A stretch of 9,911 bases of DNA from an uncultured Lachnospiraceae bacterium. Lineage in GTDB: Bacteria > Bacillota_A > Clostridia > Lachnospirales > Lachnospiraceae. A program made the position numbers and the translations under genes. The notes beneath the pieces are model-generated. The model was not told the DNA's origin. It did no database searches and worked only from the letters and a program-made list of their open reading frames with translations. The stretch spans positions 1-9,911 of the forward strand of contig CAJUQU010000137.1 in assembly GCA_910588595.1 (NCBI GenBank), written 5' to 3'. Numbering within the stretch: the first letter of the stretch is position 1; every line of letters begins with the position of its first letter. Positions 1-5,868 of this stretch are shown piece after piece.

Positions 1-39
1 TGTCAGTGACTGGAGTTCAGACGTGCGCTCTTCCGATCT
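1..39 (+). other. Illumina P7/read-2 adapter remnant (not genomic)
   Basis: Positions 6-39 match the TruSeq read-2 adapter, which starts GTGACTGGAGTTC and ends CTTCCGATCT, with one substitution at position 26 (C where the adapter has T). Positions 1-5 would fall in the tail of the index barcode. Genomic sequence begins at 40. The reading frame of fabD runs into this stretch and picks up the foreign residues IGRAHV, a typical adapter translation. Confidence 0.97.
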
Positions 40-544
40 GCTCCGCACCCGTGATGACAATCTGACCCGGGCAATTGTAGTTTGCGATGGTGACGATCCC
101 GTCCGTCTGGCGGCAGATCTCTTCGATCTTATCGCTGTCAAGCCCGAGCACTGCTGTCATGGCACCGCCCTCCGGATACGCTTCCTGCATGAAGATCCCG
201 CGCTTTCTGATAATGCAGAACAGATCCTTTAGATCCATGACATCCGCTGCTGCAAGCGCCCCGTACTCACCCAGACTCAAACCTGCCGTGATATCTGCCT
301 TGACACCCTTTGACTCGAGCACTTTGAGGATCGCCACTTCGGTTGTGAGCATTGCGATCTGTGTGTACTCTGTGATGTTCAGTTTGTCATTCTCGGCAAA
401 GCAGAGTTCTTCCATGTCAAGTCCCGACACGTTTCCTGCAAGCTCATAGACCTTCTTTGCCTCCTCGTATGTATCATAAAAATCCTTTCCCATGCCCACA
501 TACTGTGAACCCTGTCCCGGAAAGATAAATGCTGTTTTGCTCAT
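40..544 (-). CDS. fabD: Malonyl-CoA:ACP transacylase FabD, 3'-truncated
   Basis: FabD moves malonyl from CoA to acyl carrier protein, supplying the extender unit for cytoplasmic type II fatty-acid synthesis. About 168 residues remain of a family length near 310; the C-terminal half, with the second catalytic His, is lost where adapter begins. The N-terminus has FPGQGSQ (Gln11, oxyanion-hole region). The nucleophile elbow is GLSLGEY with Ser90. Arg115 sits in RKRG, the position of the arginine that binds the malonyl carboxylate. The elbow reads GLSLG rather than the enterobacterial GHSLG. The start at 542-544 is chosen because MSKTAFIFPGQG is the conserved beginning and AGAGAGG lies a few bases upstream; an in-frame ATG at 590-592 would add 16 uncharacteristic residues. 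It follows fabK by 64 bases, in the same operon. The family call is firm. Confidence 0.95.
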
Positions 545-608
545 CTCTGCCTCTCTTAGTGATACAGCCAGCACTGTGTCTTGCTGCTGCATCCGTGAAT
601 CCTATATC

Positions 609-1538
609 CTATATTTTCCTGCCAAGAAGCTCTTTGCCCTGTTCCATGATCTCTGCTATGATCTCCCTGCATGGCTGTTCTGCCTTCACAAGCCCTGCGA
701 TCTGACCTGCCATGACAGTGCCGTTTACCACGTCCCCCTCCATCACTGCTTTTCTGAGGGAACCGAGTGTAAGCTTTTCAAGCTCCATAAAATCGGCGCC
801 TTCCTTTTCAAGCTTGAGGTACTCTTTTGTCATCTTATTGCGGATGCTCCTGACCGGATGTCCTGTCGTCGTGCCGGTCACTGTCGAATCGATGTCCTTT
901 GCCTTGATGAGCATCGCCTTGTAATTCTCATGTACGATAGATTCTGTCGCCGCCACAAAGCGCGTGCCGATCTGCACTGCCTCTGCACCGAGCATAAGCA
1001 CCGCCGCAAAGCCTCTGCCGTCCGCGATTCCGCCTGCTGCGATCACAGGGATATCCACTGCATCCACAACCTGCGGCACCAGCGACATGGTGGTGAGCGA
1101 ACCGATATGCCCGCCGCTCTCCATTCCCTCCGCAACGACTGCATCCGCACCTCCGCGCTGCATCAGTTTTGCCATCGCGACGCTCGCCACCACCGGAATG
1201 ACTTTCACGCCGGCTTCCTTCCACAGCCGCATATACTTGGACGGATTTCCCGCCCCAGTCGTGACAACCCTGACGCCCTCGTCGACCACCACCTGCGCGA
1301 TCGCGTCCGCCTCCGGGTTCATCAGCATGATATTGACACCAAAAGGCTTGTCTGTCACTTCCTTAACCTTCTGAATCTGTTCCCTGACAAATTCTGCTGG
1401 TGCACCGCCGGCACCGATAATCCCCAATCCGCCGGCTTCCGACACGGCTGCTGCCAGATTATGCTCAGCAACCCATGCCATGCCGCCCTGTATGATCGGA
1501 TATTCAATCCCTAAAAGTTCTGTAATCCTTGTCTTCAT
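609..1538 (-). CDS. fabK: FMN-dependent enoyl-ACP reductase II FabK
   Basis: FabK catalyses the last reduction of each fatty-acid elongation cycle, trans-2-enoyl-ACP to acyl-ACP, using NAD(P)H and FMN. It replaces FabI in many Firmicutes and is known to be triclosan-insensitive. The 309 residues form one TIM barrel of the nitronate monooxygenase/FabK superfamily. The N-terminus has YPIIQGGMAWV. EGMESGGHIG carries His144, the position of the conserved FabK histidine. IPVIAAGGIADGRG and GAEAVQIGTRF are the phosphate- and flavin-binding loops of the barrel. The start at 1536-1538 has GGGAG about six bases upstream. It lies 37 bases after acpP and 64 bases before fabD. A nitronate monooxygenase would look similar, but the neighbours and the GMESGGHIG motif favour FabK. 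Confidence 0.96.
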   Translation of the reverse strand: MKTRITELLGIEYPIIQGGMAWVAEHNLAAAVSEAGGLGIIGAGGAPAEFVREQIQKVKEVTDKPFGVNIMLMNPEADAIAQVVVDEGVRVVTTGAGNPSKYMRLWKEAGVKVIPVVASVAMAKLMQRGGADAVVAEGMESGGHIGSLTTMSLVPQVVDAVDIPVIAAGGIADGRGFAAVLMLGAEAVQIGTRFVAATESIVHENYKAMLIKAKDIDSTVTGTTTGHPVRSIRNKMTKEYLKLEKEGADFMELEKLTLGSLRKAVMEGDVVNGTVMAGQIAGLVKAEQPCREIIAEIMEQGKELLGRKI

Positions 1539-1575
1539 TCAAGCTCCCACTTGCCCGCTTCACCGGACACTCAAC

Positions 1576-1809
1576 TCAGGCCTCAACACCCTTATCCTGC
1601 AGATACTTGATGATCGATCCGACTGTTGTGATCTGCTCTAAGTCCTCGGGCGGGATCTCCACACCGTACTCCTCCTGGAATGCGTCCACAAGCTCAAACA
1701 GATCGAGCGAATCTGCGTCCAGATCCTCCTTGAACCGTGTCTCCTCCGTGATCTCCACACCCTCGATGTTCAACTGCTCCTCGATGATCTCTTTTACCTT
1801 TTCTAACAT
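1576..1809 (-). CDS. acpP: Acyl carrier protein
   Basis: This is the 77-residue cytoplasmic carrier of growing acyl chains, activated by attachment of 4'-phosphopantetheine to serine. The attachment motif is DADSLDL with Ser34, followed by the acidic recognition helix FELVDAFQEEYGVEIP and the C-terminal VGSIIKYLQDKG. The length is normal for AcpP. The frame stays open upstream to an ATG at 1861-1863, which would add 18 Lys/Glu-rich residues (MKNEIEKMKIEKRKDGNN). The start at 1807-1809 is preferred because MLEKVKEII is the conserved beginning and AAAGGATGG precedes it. It is the first gene of the visible fab operon, with fabK 37 bases downstream. No fabH or regulator gene lies directly upstream. 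Confidence 0.96.
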   Translation of the reverse strand: MLEKVKEIIEEQLNIEGVEITEETRFKEDLDADSLDLFELVDAFQEEYGVEIPPEDLEQITTVGSIIKYLQDKGVEA

Positions 1810-1930
1810 GTTGTTTCCATCCTTTCTTTTTTCAATTTTCATTTTTTCAATTTCATTTTTCATCTTTTGACCACACTTTACATTGTGCTGATCTGTTTCT
1901 TTGCTGCATTTTGTTCGCCTTTGTTATCAT
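1810..1930 (-). other. Purine-rich proximal leader of acpP mRNA
   Basis: This is the part of the predicted acpP leader nearest the start codon. On the minus strand, 1810-1867 is almost all A and G, with repeated GAAAATTGAA/AATGAAATTG-like segments ending in the ribosome binding site AAAGGATGG. Such A-rich, unstructured leaders suit high translation of an abundant protein like ACP; that is inference. I see no clear hairpin, tRNA or known riboswitch here. Confidence 0.5.
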
Positions 1931-1985
1931 TGCAGTTTTAGTGCAGTTTTAGTGCAGCTTCAATGCAGTTTTTATGCGGTTTCAA
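1931..1985 (-). repeat. Five-unit 11-bp tandem repeat in the acpP leader
   Basis: Five consecutive 11-bp units lie at 1931, 1942, 1953, 1964 and 1975. On the plus strand they read TGCAGTTTTAG twice, then TGCAGCTTCAA, TGCAGTTTTTA and TGCGGTTTCAA. On the transcribed strand the units end in CTGCA or CCGCA. The array lies wholly within the predicted 5' leader and abuts the 16-bp operator ladder that starts at 1989. Period and copy number are read directly; no function is known to me. Confidence 0.85.
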
Positions 1986-1988
1986 TAC

Positions 1989-2052
1989 TTTGACAGTCGA
2001 AATATTTGAAAGCAAAATATTTTGATTCTCAAATATTTTGACTATCAAAGTA
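1989..2052 (-). promoter_or_regulatory. Ladder of four FabT-like operator boxes, 16-bp period
   Basis: TTTGA begins at 1989, 2005, 2021 and 2037, exactly 16 bp apart. The boxes at 2021-2033 (TTTGATTCTCAAA) and 2037-2049 (TTTGACTATCAAA) are perfect TTTGA-N3-TCAAA palindromes. The box at 1989-2001 (TTTGACAGTCGAA) has one mismatch, and 2005-2017 is weaker. The perfect form matches the palindrome described for FabT, the MarR-family repressor that uses acyl-ACP as corepressor on streptococcal fab genes. The ladder lies from about 6 to 70 bases downstream of the predicted transcription start, so bound protein could block promoter escape or elongation. A degenerate fifth unit (TTTACTGGCAATA, 2053-2065) touches the -10. 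Identity of the binding protein is inferred. Confidence 0.75.
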
Positions 2053-2064
2053 TTTACTGGCAAT

Positions 2065-2093
2065 AGAATATACCCTGACAGTCTAATTGTCAA
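2065..2093 (-). promoter_or_regulatory. Sigma-A type promoter of the acpP-fabK-fabD operon
   Basis: On the minus strand the -35 is TTGACA (2088-2093, full consensus), followed by a 17-base spacer and -10 TATTCT (2065-2070). An overlapping alternative -10, TATATT at 2067-2072, would give a 15-base spacer. A GGAAAAAG tract just upstream of the -35 could act as an UP-type element. The start site would be near 2058, giving a leader of about 250 nt to acpP. Confidence 0.72.
2076..2092. repeat. 17-bp inverted repeat TGACA-N7-TGTCA overlapping the fab promoter
   Basis: Five-base perfect arms, TGACA (2076-2080) and TGTCA (2088-2092), are separated by seven bases. The second arm is part of the -35 hexamer and the rest fills the spacer. 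A protein bound here would compete with RNA polymerase. It differs from the TTTGA boxes, so if it is an operator it may bind a second factor. The arms are short and chance is possible. Confidence 0.4.
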
Positions 2094-2155
2094 CTACTTT
2101 TTCCAGATTTTTCTGGTTTTAATATTTTGTTTATATTTGAAAATGCTGTTGCGAA

Positions 2156-2193
2156 ATGCGCCGGATCATCCTCCAAAGGGCGAGCCGGCGCAT
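2156..2193 (-). terminator. GC-rich hairpin downstream of the GH43 gene, possible terminator
   Basis: Perfect 9-bp arms ATGCGCCGG (2156-2164) and CCGGCGCAT (2185-2193) enclose a 20-base loop, beginning about 15 bases after the GH43 stop codon. On the transcribed strand the stem is followed by TTTCGCAACAGCATTTTC, a broken U-tract, so it would be a weak or imperfect intrinsic terminator. A second small hairpin, CCAGA-TTTT-TCTGG, lies at 2103-2116. The position between the glycosidase gene and the fab promoter supports a transcript boundary. Confidence 0.55.
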
Positions 2194-2208
2194 CAGATCT
2201 GTATTTAT

Positions 2209-3999
2209 TTAAGATTTGCGAATCTCCACGCTCCTATACTGCTGCGGCAGATCAAGCTCCTGCGTCACATCCAGCATGGGTTCATTGTCGATATCAAAAT
2301 GAACCCGGCGGGCAGCCGCAGACCGCGGACCGTCCACATTGCAGCGCATATGATAAAAGTTCCAGACCAGACCATCCGGATCTGTCAGATACGAATTGTG
2401 CCCTGTGCCGTACTGTCCCTGCGCAGAGTTTGATGACATGAGCGGATAATTGTTTTTGCACCAGTTGGCAGGATCCAGAATATCGCTCCCCATCACTGGT
2501 TTCAACAGTCCGACTGTGTAAGTCGCATCCACTGCCGCCGCCGCGTAAGTGACCATCAGCTGTCCCTCCCGCTCCAGCGCATAGGGTCCCTCCACCACAT
2601 AAGTATGGTTATTCTCCCAGCTGTACTCCGGTCTGGCGATGCAGACAGGGTCACTGACAAGCCGCCACGGTTCCTTCTCATCGATCTGCGCAATGTACAG
2701 CCATGCCCCCTGATCCACCGGAAGGAACTGCCGCTGCGACCACATGGCATACATCTTCCCCTCGTATGAAAAGACGGTCATGTCCAGCGAGATGACCTTT
2801 CCCTCCTCACACAGAGGCGAACCGTCCTTTTTCACCACCATGACAGGCTCAGACCAGTCCTCCATGCACATGGGATCCCCTCCGTCTCTCAGCACACGGA
2901 CACGGCTCTCCTCACAGAAAAACTCCCCGGAAGTCGCAGCGTGAAAGACGTAAAGCTTCCCGCCGATCTCATGAAACTCCGGCGCCCAGAGAAGCCCTCC
3001 GATGCCCGGATAGGTCTTCGTATCCAGAAAAAGCACCTCGGGTGCCGCAGCGATCCCCGCAAGGGTATCAGAACACCGCATATATAATGTTTGATTGCTG
3101 TCCGCATCATTTGTCGCGATAAAATAATATTTCCCGTCCCTGTACATGCAGACAGGATCCGCCCTGTTCTCTGCGATCGGCGCCGGGATGGACTCCTGAT
3201 GCACTTTCCCCCTGATGACGTCCGCATCTGTGTCTGTATCTTCCCAGTCGATCCTGCGCTCCACTTTTGTGCCATCACTGTAGAGCGCCACCGCTTTCAC
3301 CTTTTCCAGATCCGCCGTCCCCGCGGCTGCCTCCACTCCCGACAGTGTCATACCAACGCAGACGGGAACTGTCAGCTTCTTCAACAGATACGCACCGGTC
3401 TCCTCCGGGATCTCGATCCGATTGCCCGCAACGATGCCTTCGATCGATCCTGTCTCGCTCTCCTCCAAAGGCACTGCCTGTACTCCCGGAACCTCACTTT
3501 CGCGCACGGAGTCCTGACACAGCTTCATCTCCCTGTCGACCGTGCATGTTCCTTCGAACCACTGCGCATTTTCGTTTTTCCAGCAGATGCGGTACTGATG
3601 CGCCTGCTCATCATAACTGCAGCGCACCTCCGCGATATATCCTTTCTCCTGCAGCCTGCACAGACCCACTTCCTCATAATGTACCAGATCACTGCTTGTG
3701 AAGAAAAGGACACATCCTTCGCTCTTCGGATCCTGCTCCCCGTCGGCACCCGTGCGGACGGCAAGCACACCAAAACCGCCGTTTTCCAGGGCAAACAGCC
3801 ATGGCGCTGTCATGGTTCTGGCGTCCAGCGTGCCATCCTGTGCATTCTGCACCGCTTTCGCGTACAGGATGCCCTCATTGTGATGCAGCGGCTGAAATGT
3901 CGCGCCCGCGTCCCGAATAGCAAGGTGCATACTGTACGCCATGCGCCTCCCGTAAATCATATCGTCCTTCGGTTGTCTTGTGTAACATAATACTTCCAT
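2209..3999 (-). CDS. Intracellular GH43-like glycosidase with N-terminal extra domain
   Basis: The protein has 596 residues. The C-terminal part (about 275-580) has the five-bladed propeller hallmarks of glycoside hydrolase family 43, whose members mostly cleave arabinofuranosyl or xylosyl linkages in plant polysaccharides by inversion. Asp281 in ADPVCMYRDGKYYF fits the catalytic base, Asp406 in SLDMTVF the pKa modulator and Glu470 in VVEGPYAL the acid. LLWAPEFH and GTGHNSYL are also typical. Residues about 1-165 (MAYSMHLA, FFTSSDLVHYEEVG) resemble another propeller-like module, and 195-265 with VALYSDGTKVERRIDWE looks like a bacterial Ig-like (Big_4-type) fold. No signal peptide or membrane segment is seen, so it is probably cytoplasmic. 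The start has an excellent AGGAGG five bases upstream. It follows the esterase by 97 bases, probably as one operon. The exact substrate and subfamily cannot be read from the sequence. Confidence 0.85.
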   Translation of the reverse strand: MEVLCYTRQPKDDMIYGRRMAYSMHLAIRDAGATFQPLHHNEGILYAKAVQNAQDGTLDARTMTAPWLFALENGGFGVLAVRTGADGEQDPKSEGCVLFFTSSDLVHYEEVGLCRLQEKGYIAEVRCSYDEQAHQYRICWKNENAQWFEGTCTVDREMKLCQDSVRESEVPGVQAVPLEESETGSIEGIVAGNRIEIPEETGAYLLKKLTVPVCVGMTLSGVEAAAGTADLEKVKAVALYSDGTKVERRIDWEDTDTDADVIRGKVHQESIPAPIAENRADPVCMYRDGKYYFIATNDADSNQTLYMRCSDTLAGIAAAPEVLFLDTKTYPGIGGLLWAPEFHEIGGKLYVFHAATSGEFFCEESRVRVLRDGGDPMCMEDWSEPVMVVKKDGSPLCEEGKVISLDMTVFSYEGKMYAMWSQRQFLPVDQGAWLYIAQIDEKEPWRLVSDPVCIARPEYSWENNHTYVVEGPYALEREGQLMVTYAAAAVDATYTVGLLKPVMGSDILDPANWCKNNYPLMSSNSAQGQYGTGHNSYLTDPDGLVWNFYHMRCNVDGPRSAAARRVHFDIDNEPMLDVTQELDLPQQYRSVEIRKS

Positions 4000-4062
4000 A
4001 TTTTCCTCCTAATCCTTGCTCCAGCAATTTTGATCTCCATTTCACTATTGGACTGGCAAGCG

Positions 4063-4077
4063 CAGGGATGATCCCTG
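4063..4077. repeat. 15-bp perfect inverted repeat between the esterase and GH43 genes
   Basis: CAGGGATGATCCCTG is perfectly symmetric about position 4070 and lies in the 97-base gap between the two carbohydrate genes. As RNA it could form only a short 5-bp stem with a 5-base loop; as DNA it could be an operator. No promoter is evident beside it. Function unknown. Confidence 0.4.
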
Positions 4078-4096
4078 TCCGCTGCCTGTGCACTTC

Positions 4097-5632
4097 CTAA
4101 AAAGCATCCTCCCGGATCCGATCAATGATCACATCACTGATCAGGCGGACAAACGGGCTCTCCTGCCCCTGGACAGGCATCGCGCCGTCCGTCGTAAATA
4201 CCATCTCCGCGGGCTCTTGCGTTGTGTATGGCGCCCACTTTGGCATCGGCGTCCCGTCCGCGTCGGCACCGTTGGGATCTCCTGTCTTGATGAAGTTTGC
4301 CCAGTAATTGCACATCTGCCGGGCAAGGTCATAGTGCTTTCCGGTAAATGGCCGCCAGCACTTTGCCAGTGTCTCAAAAAAGAACCACAGATCCACCGAG
4401 TGAAAGCAGCCCGGCTGATCCCAGCCAGGAATGTCCGGCTCAAATCTGTAGTAATAATAGTTCTGCGCACTCCCGCTGTCCTTGCGCCTGCCAAAGATCC
4501 CCTTGATCGTGCACTCGATCCCGTTGACTCTGCCGTAACCGCCGTCCGCATCCGGCTGCACTGCCTCCGGCATTTTCAGAAATGCCTCACTGTAGCTGCC
4601 GAGCGCGCTGCGCGCCGCTTCCTCCAGACTCTGCCCCTCGCCGATGGGGAGGAAACCAGGAAACTCATCCCGGGTATTGCCCGCCATCACCGACACATCC
4701 ACACACTTTCCTTCCAGGATGAGCTTGAGCGGCTCATCGACACAGAACTGGTGATCTATCACCGTAGTCATGCGCGGTGCTTCCTGCGCGTACTGCGCAT
4801 ACTTGTCCCGGATATATAGTGCGTCCAGCGCCCTTGCCTCCTCCAATGTAGACACGCCAAGAAACGCAAAGAAATCCTTGCCGTTCTGTTCCGCCTCGCT
4901 TAAGGGCTGATGGAACACGATCGGGTCTGCCCCATAGGGACTTCTGATCATCCCGCTCATGACCACCGCCTTCTGAAAGAGCCCGGCATTCCCCGGAGAT
5001 GCCATCTGGCTCAGCACACTCCCGCCGCCGGCGGACTGCCCTGCGATCGTGATATTGTCCGGATCTCCGCCAAAAGCCTGGATGTTCCGGAGCACCCACC
5101 GGATCCCCGCCTGCTGGTCAAGACTGCCGAAGTTGGTGGGCGCGTCCGGCTGCTGTCCCGTGAGCTCCGGATGCGCCAGGAATCCAAAGGCGTTGAGGCG
5201 GTAGTTGACCGTGACCACCACCACTCCCCTGCGCGCGAGCCGCTCTCCGTCAAACTCCATCTCCGCCGGATATCCCCACTGCAGCGCTCCGCCGTAGATC
5301 CACACCATGACGGGCTGACGCTCCTCAGGTGTCTTCGCCCCCGTGTAGACATTCAGATACAGGCAGTCCTCGTCCATGGCGATGTCCGGATCCACATGCC
5401 ACTCCCGGCAGTAGATATCATCCCCAATCCCCGGCGTATCCTGCACCGCGATCGGACCAAACCGGAATGCATCGCGGACGCCTTCCCAGTTCTGACAGGG
5501 CTGCGGCGCCCTCCATCTGTTCGCGCCGACAGGAGGTGCCGCAAACGGAATTCCCTTAAATGCCGTGATCCGCGGATCTGCCCCCTCAATTCCGCGAACC
5601 CAGCCATTTTCTGTTTTTGCTGTTCTAATCAT
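4097..5632 (-). CDS. Type-B carboxylesterase (alpha/beta hydrolase)
   Basis: This 511-residue serine esterase of the carboxylesterase/cholinesterase family would hydrolyse carboxylic esters by a Ser-Glu-His triad. Ser200 is the nucleophile in FGGDPDNITIAGQSAGG, which fits the family's first signature. Glu323 in GNTRDEF and His411 in GCFHSVDLWFFFETL fit the acid and base. DEDCLYLNVY (87-96) is the second signature, and IYGGA (112-116) is the oxyanion-hole loop. Length is normal and there is no signal peptide, so the enzyme is probably cytoplasmic. The start has AAGGAG six bases upstream. It is first in a two-gene unit with the GH43 gene, which suggests removal of acetyl or feruloyl groups from imported oligosaccharides. 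The ester substrate is inference; a general detoxifying or para-nitrobenzyl-type esterase is the alternative. Confidence 0.93.
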   Translation of the reverse strand: MIRTAKTENGWVRGIEGADPRITAFKGIPFAAPPVGANRWRAPQPCQNWEGVRDAFRFGPIAVQDTPGIGDDIYCREWHVDPDIAMDEDCLYLNVYTGAKTPEERQPVMVWIYGGALQWGYPAEMEFDGERLARRGVVVVTVNYRLNAFGFLAHPELTGQQPDAPTNFGSLDQQAGIRWVLRNIQAFGGDPDNITIAGQSAGGGSVLSQMASPGNAGLFQKAVVMSGMIRSPYGADPIVFHQPLSEAEQNGKDFFAFLGVSTLEEARALDALYIRDKYAQYAQEAPRMTTVIDHQFCVDEPLKLILEGKCVDVSVMAGNTRDEFPGFLPIGEGQSLEEAARSALGSYSEAFLKMPEAVQPDADGGYGRVNGIECTIKGIFGRRKDSGSAQNYYYYRFEPDIPGWDQPGCFHSVDLWFFFETLAKCWRPFTGKHYDLARQMCNYWANFIKTGDPNGADADGTPMPKWAPYTTQEPAEMVFTTDGAMPVQGQESPFVRLISDVIIDRIREDAF

Positions 5633-5655
5633 TTGTTCTCCTTACCGCCGATGAC

Positions 5656-5746
5656 ATTGACGCCGCCGATAACGCTGATTTACCGTTTATCCTGCGCCTG
5701 ATCATTGATGCCGCCGATAACGCTGATTCACCGTTTATCCTGCGCC
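5656..5746 (-). repeat. Two direct copies of a 43-bp element in the esterase leader
   Basis: The copies at 5656-5698 and 5704-5746 differ at only two positions and repeat with a 48-bp period. Each contains an imperfect inverted repeat, on the minus strand GATAAACG then about nine bases then CGTTATC, able to form a 7-bp stem with one bulged base. A third fragment (GGCGGT near 5643-5648) resembles the element's end beside the ribosome binding site. Both copies fall within the predicted esterase 5' leader. They could be a duplicated operator, an RNA element or a dispersed intergenic repeat. Confidence 0.85.
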
Positions 5747-5775
5747 CATGACACGGCTGCCTTTCGTTTCTTTTT

Positions 5776-5804
5776 ATTATACACTCATTCCACTGCCATA
5801 TCAA
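5776..5804 (-). promoter_or_regulatory. Sigma-A type promoter of the esterase-GH43 unit
   Basis: On the minus strand, -35 TTGATA (5799-5804) and a perfect -10 TATAAT (5776-5781) are separated by 17 bases. Initiation would be near 5769, giving a leader of about 137 nt that contains both 43-bp direct repeats. I see no strong intrinsic terminator between the permease stop codon (5869) and this promoter, so read-through from the transporter genes is possible. Confidence 0.8.
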
Positions 5805-5868
5805 TGCCAACCGCAAACAATTTTTGACAATCCGTGCACTGCCTGTTACTGCTATTTCATGCGCTCAT

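Noticed and set aside
1810..1863. N-terminally extended ACP starting at 1861-1863
   Set aside because: The extension is low-complexity Lys/Glu-rich translation of the A-rich leader. The internal ATG has the better ribosome binding site and the conserved ACP beginning.
1989..2068. Plus-strand promoters from TTGACA/TTGACT in the operator ladder
   Set aside because: No good -10 at 16-18 bases and no plus-strand gene downstream.
5625..5705. Short leader ORF (26 codons from 5705) whose stop overlaps the esterase start
   Set aside because: The overlap would allow translational coupling, but there is no convincing ribosome binding site and the peptide is just the translated 43-bp repeat.
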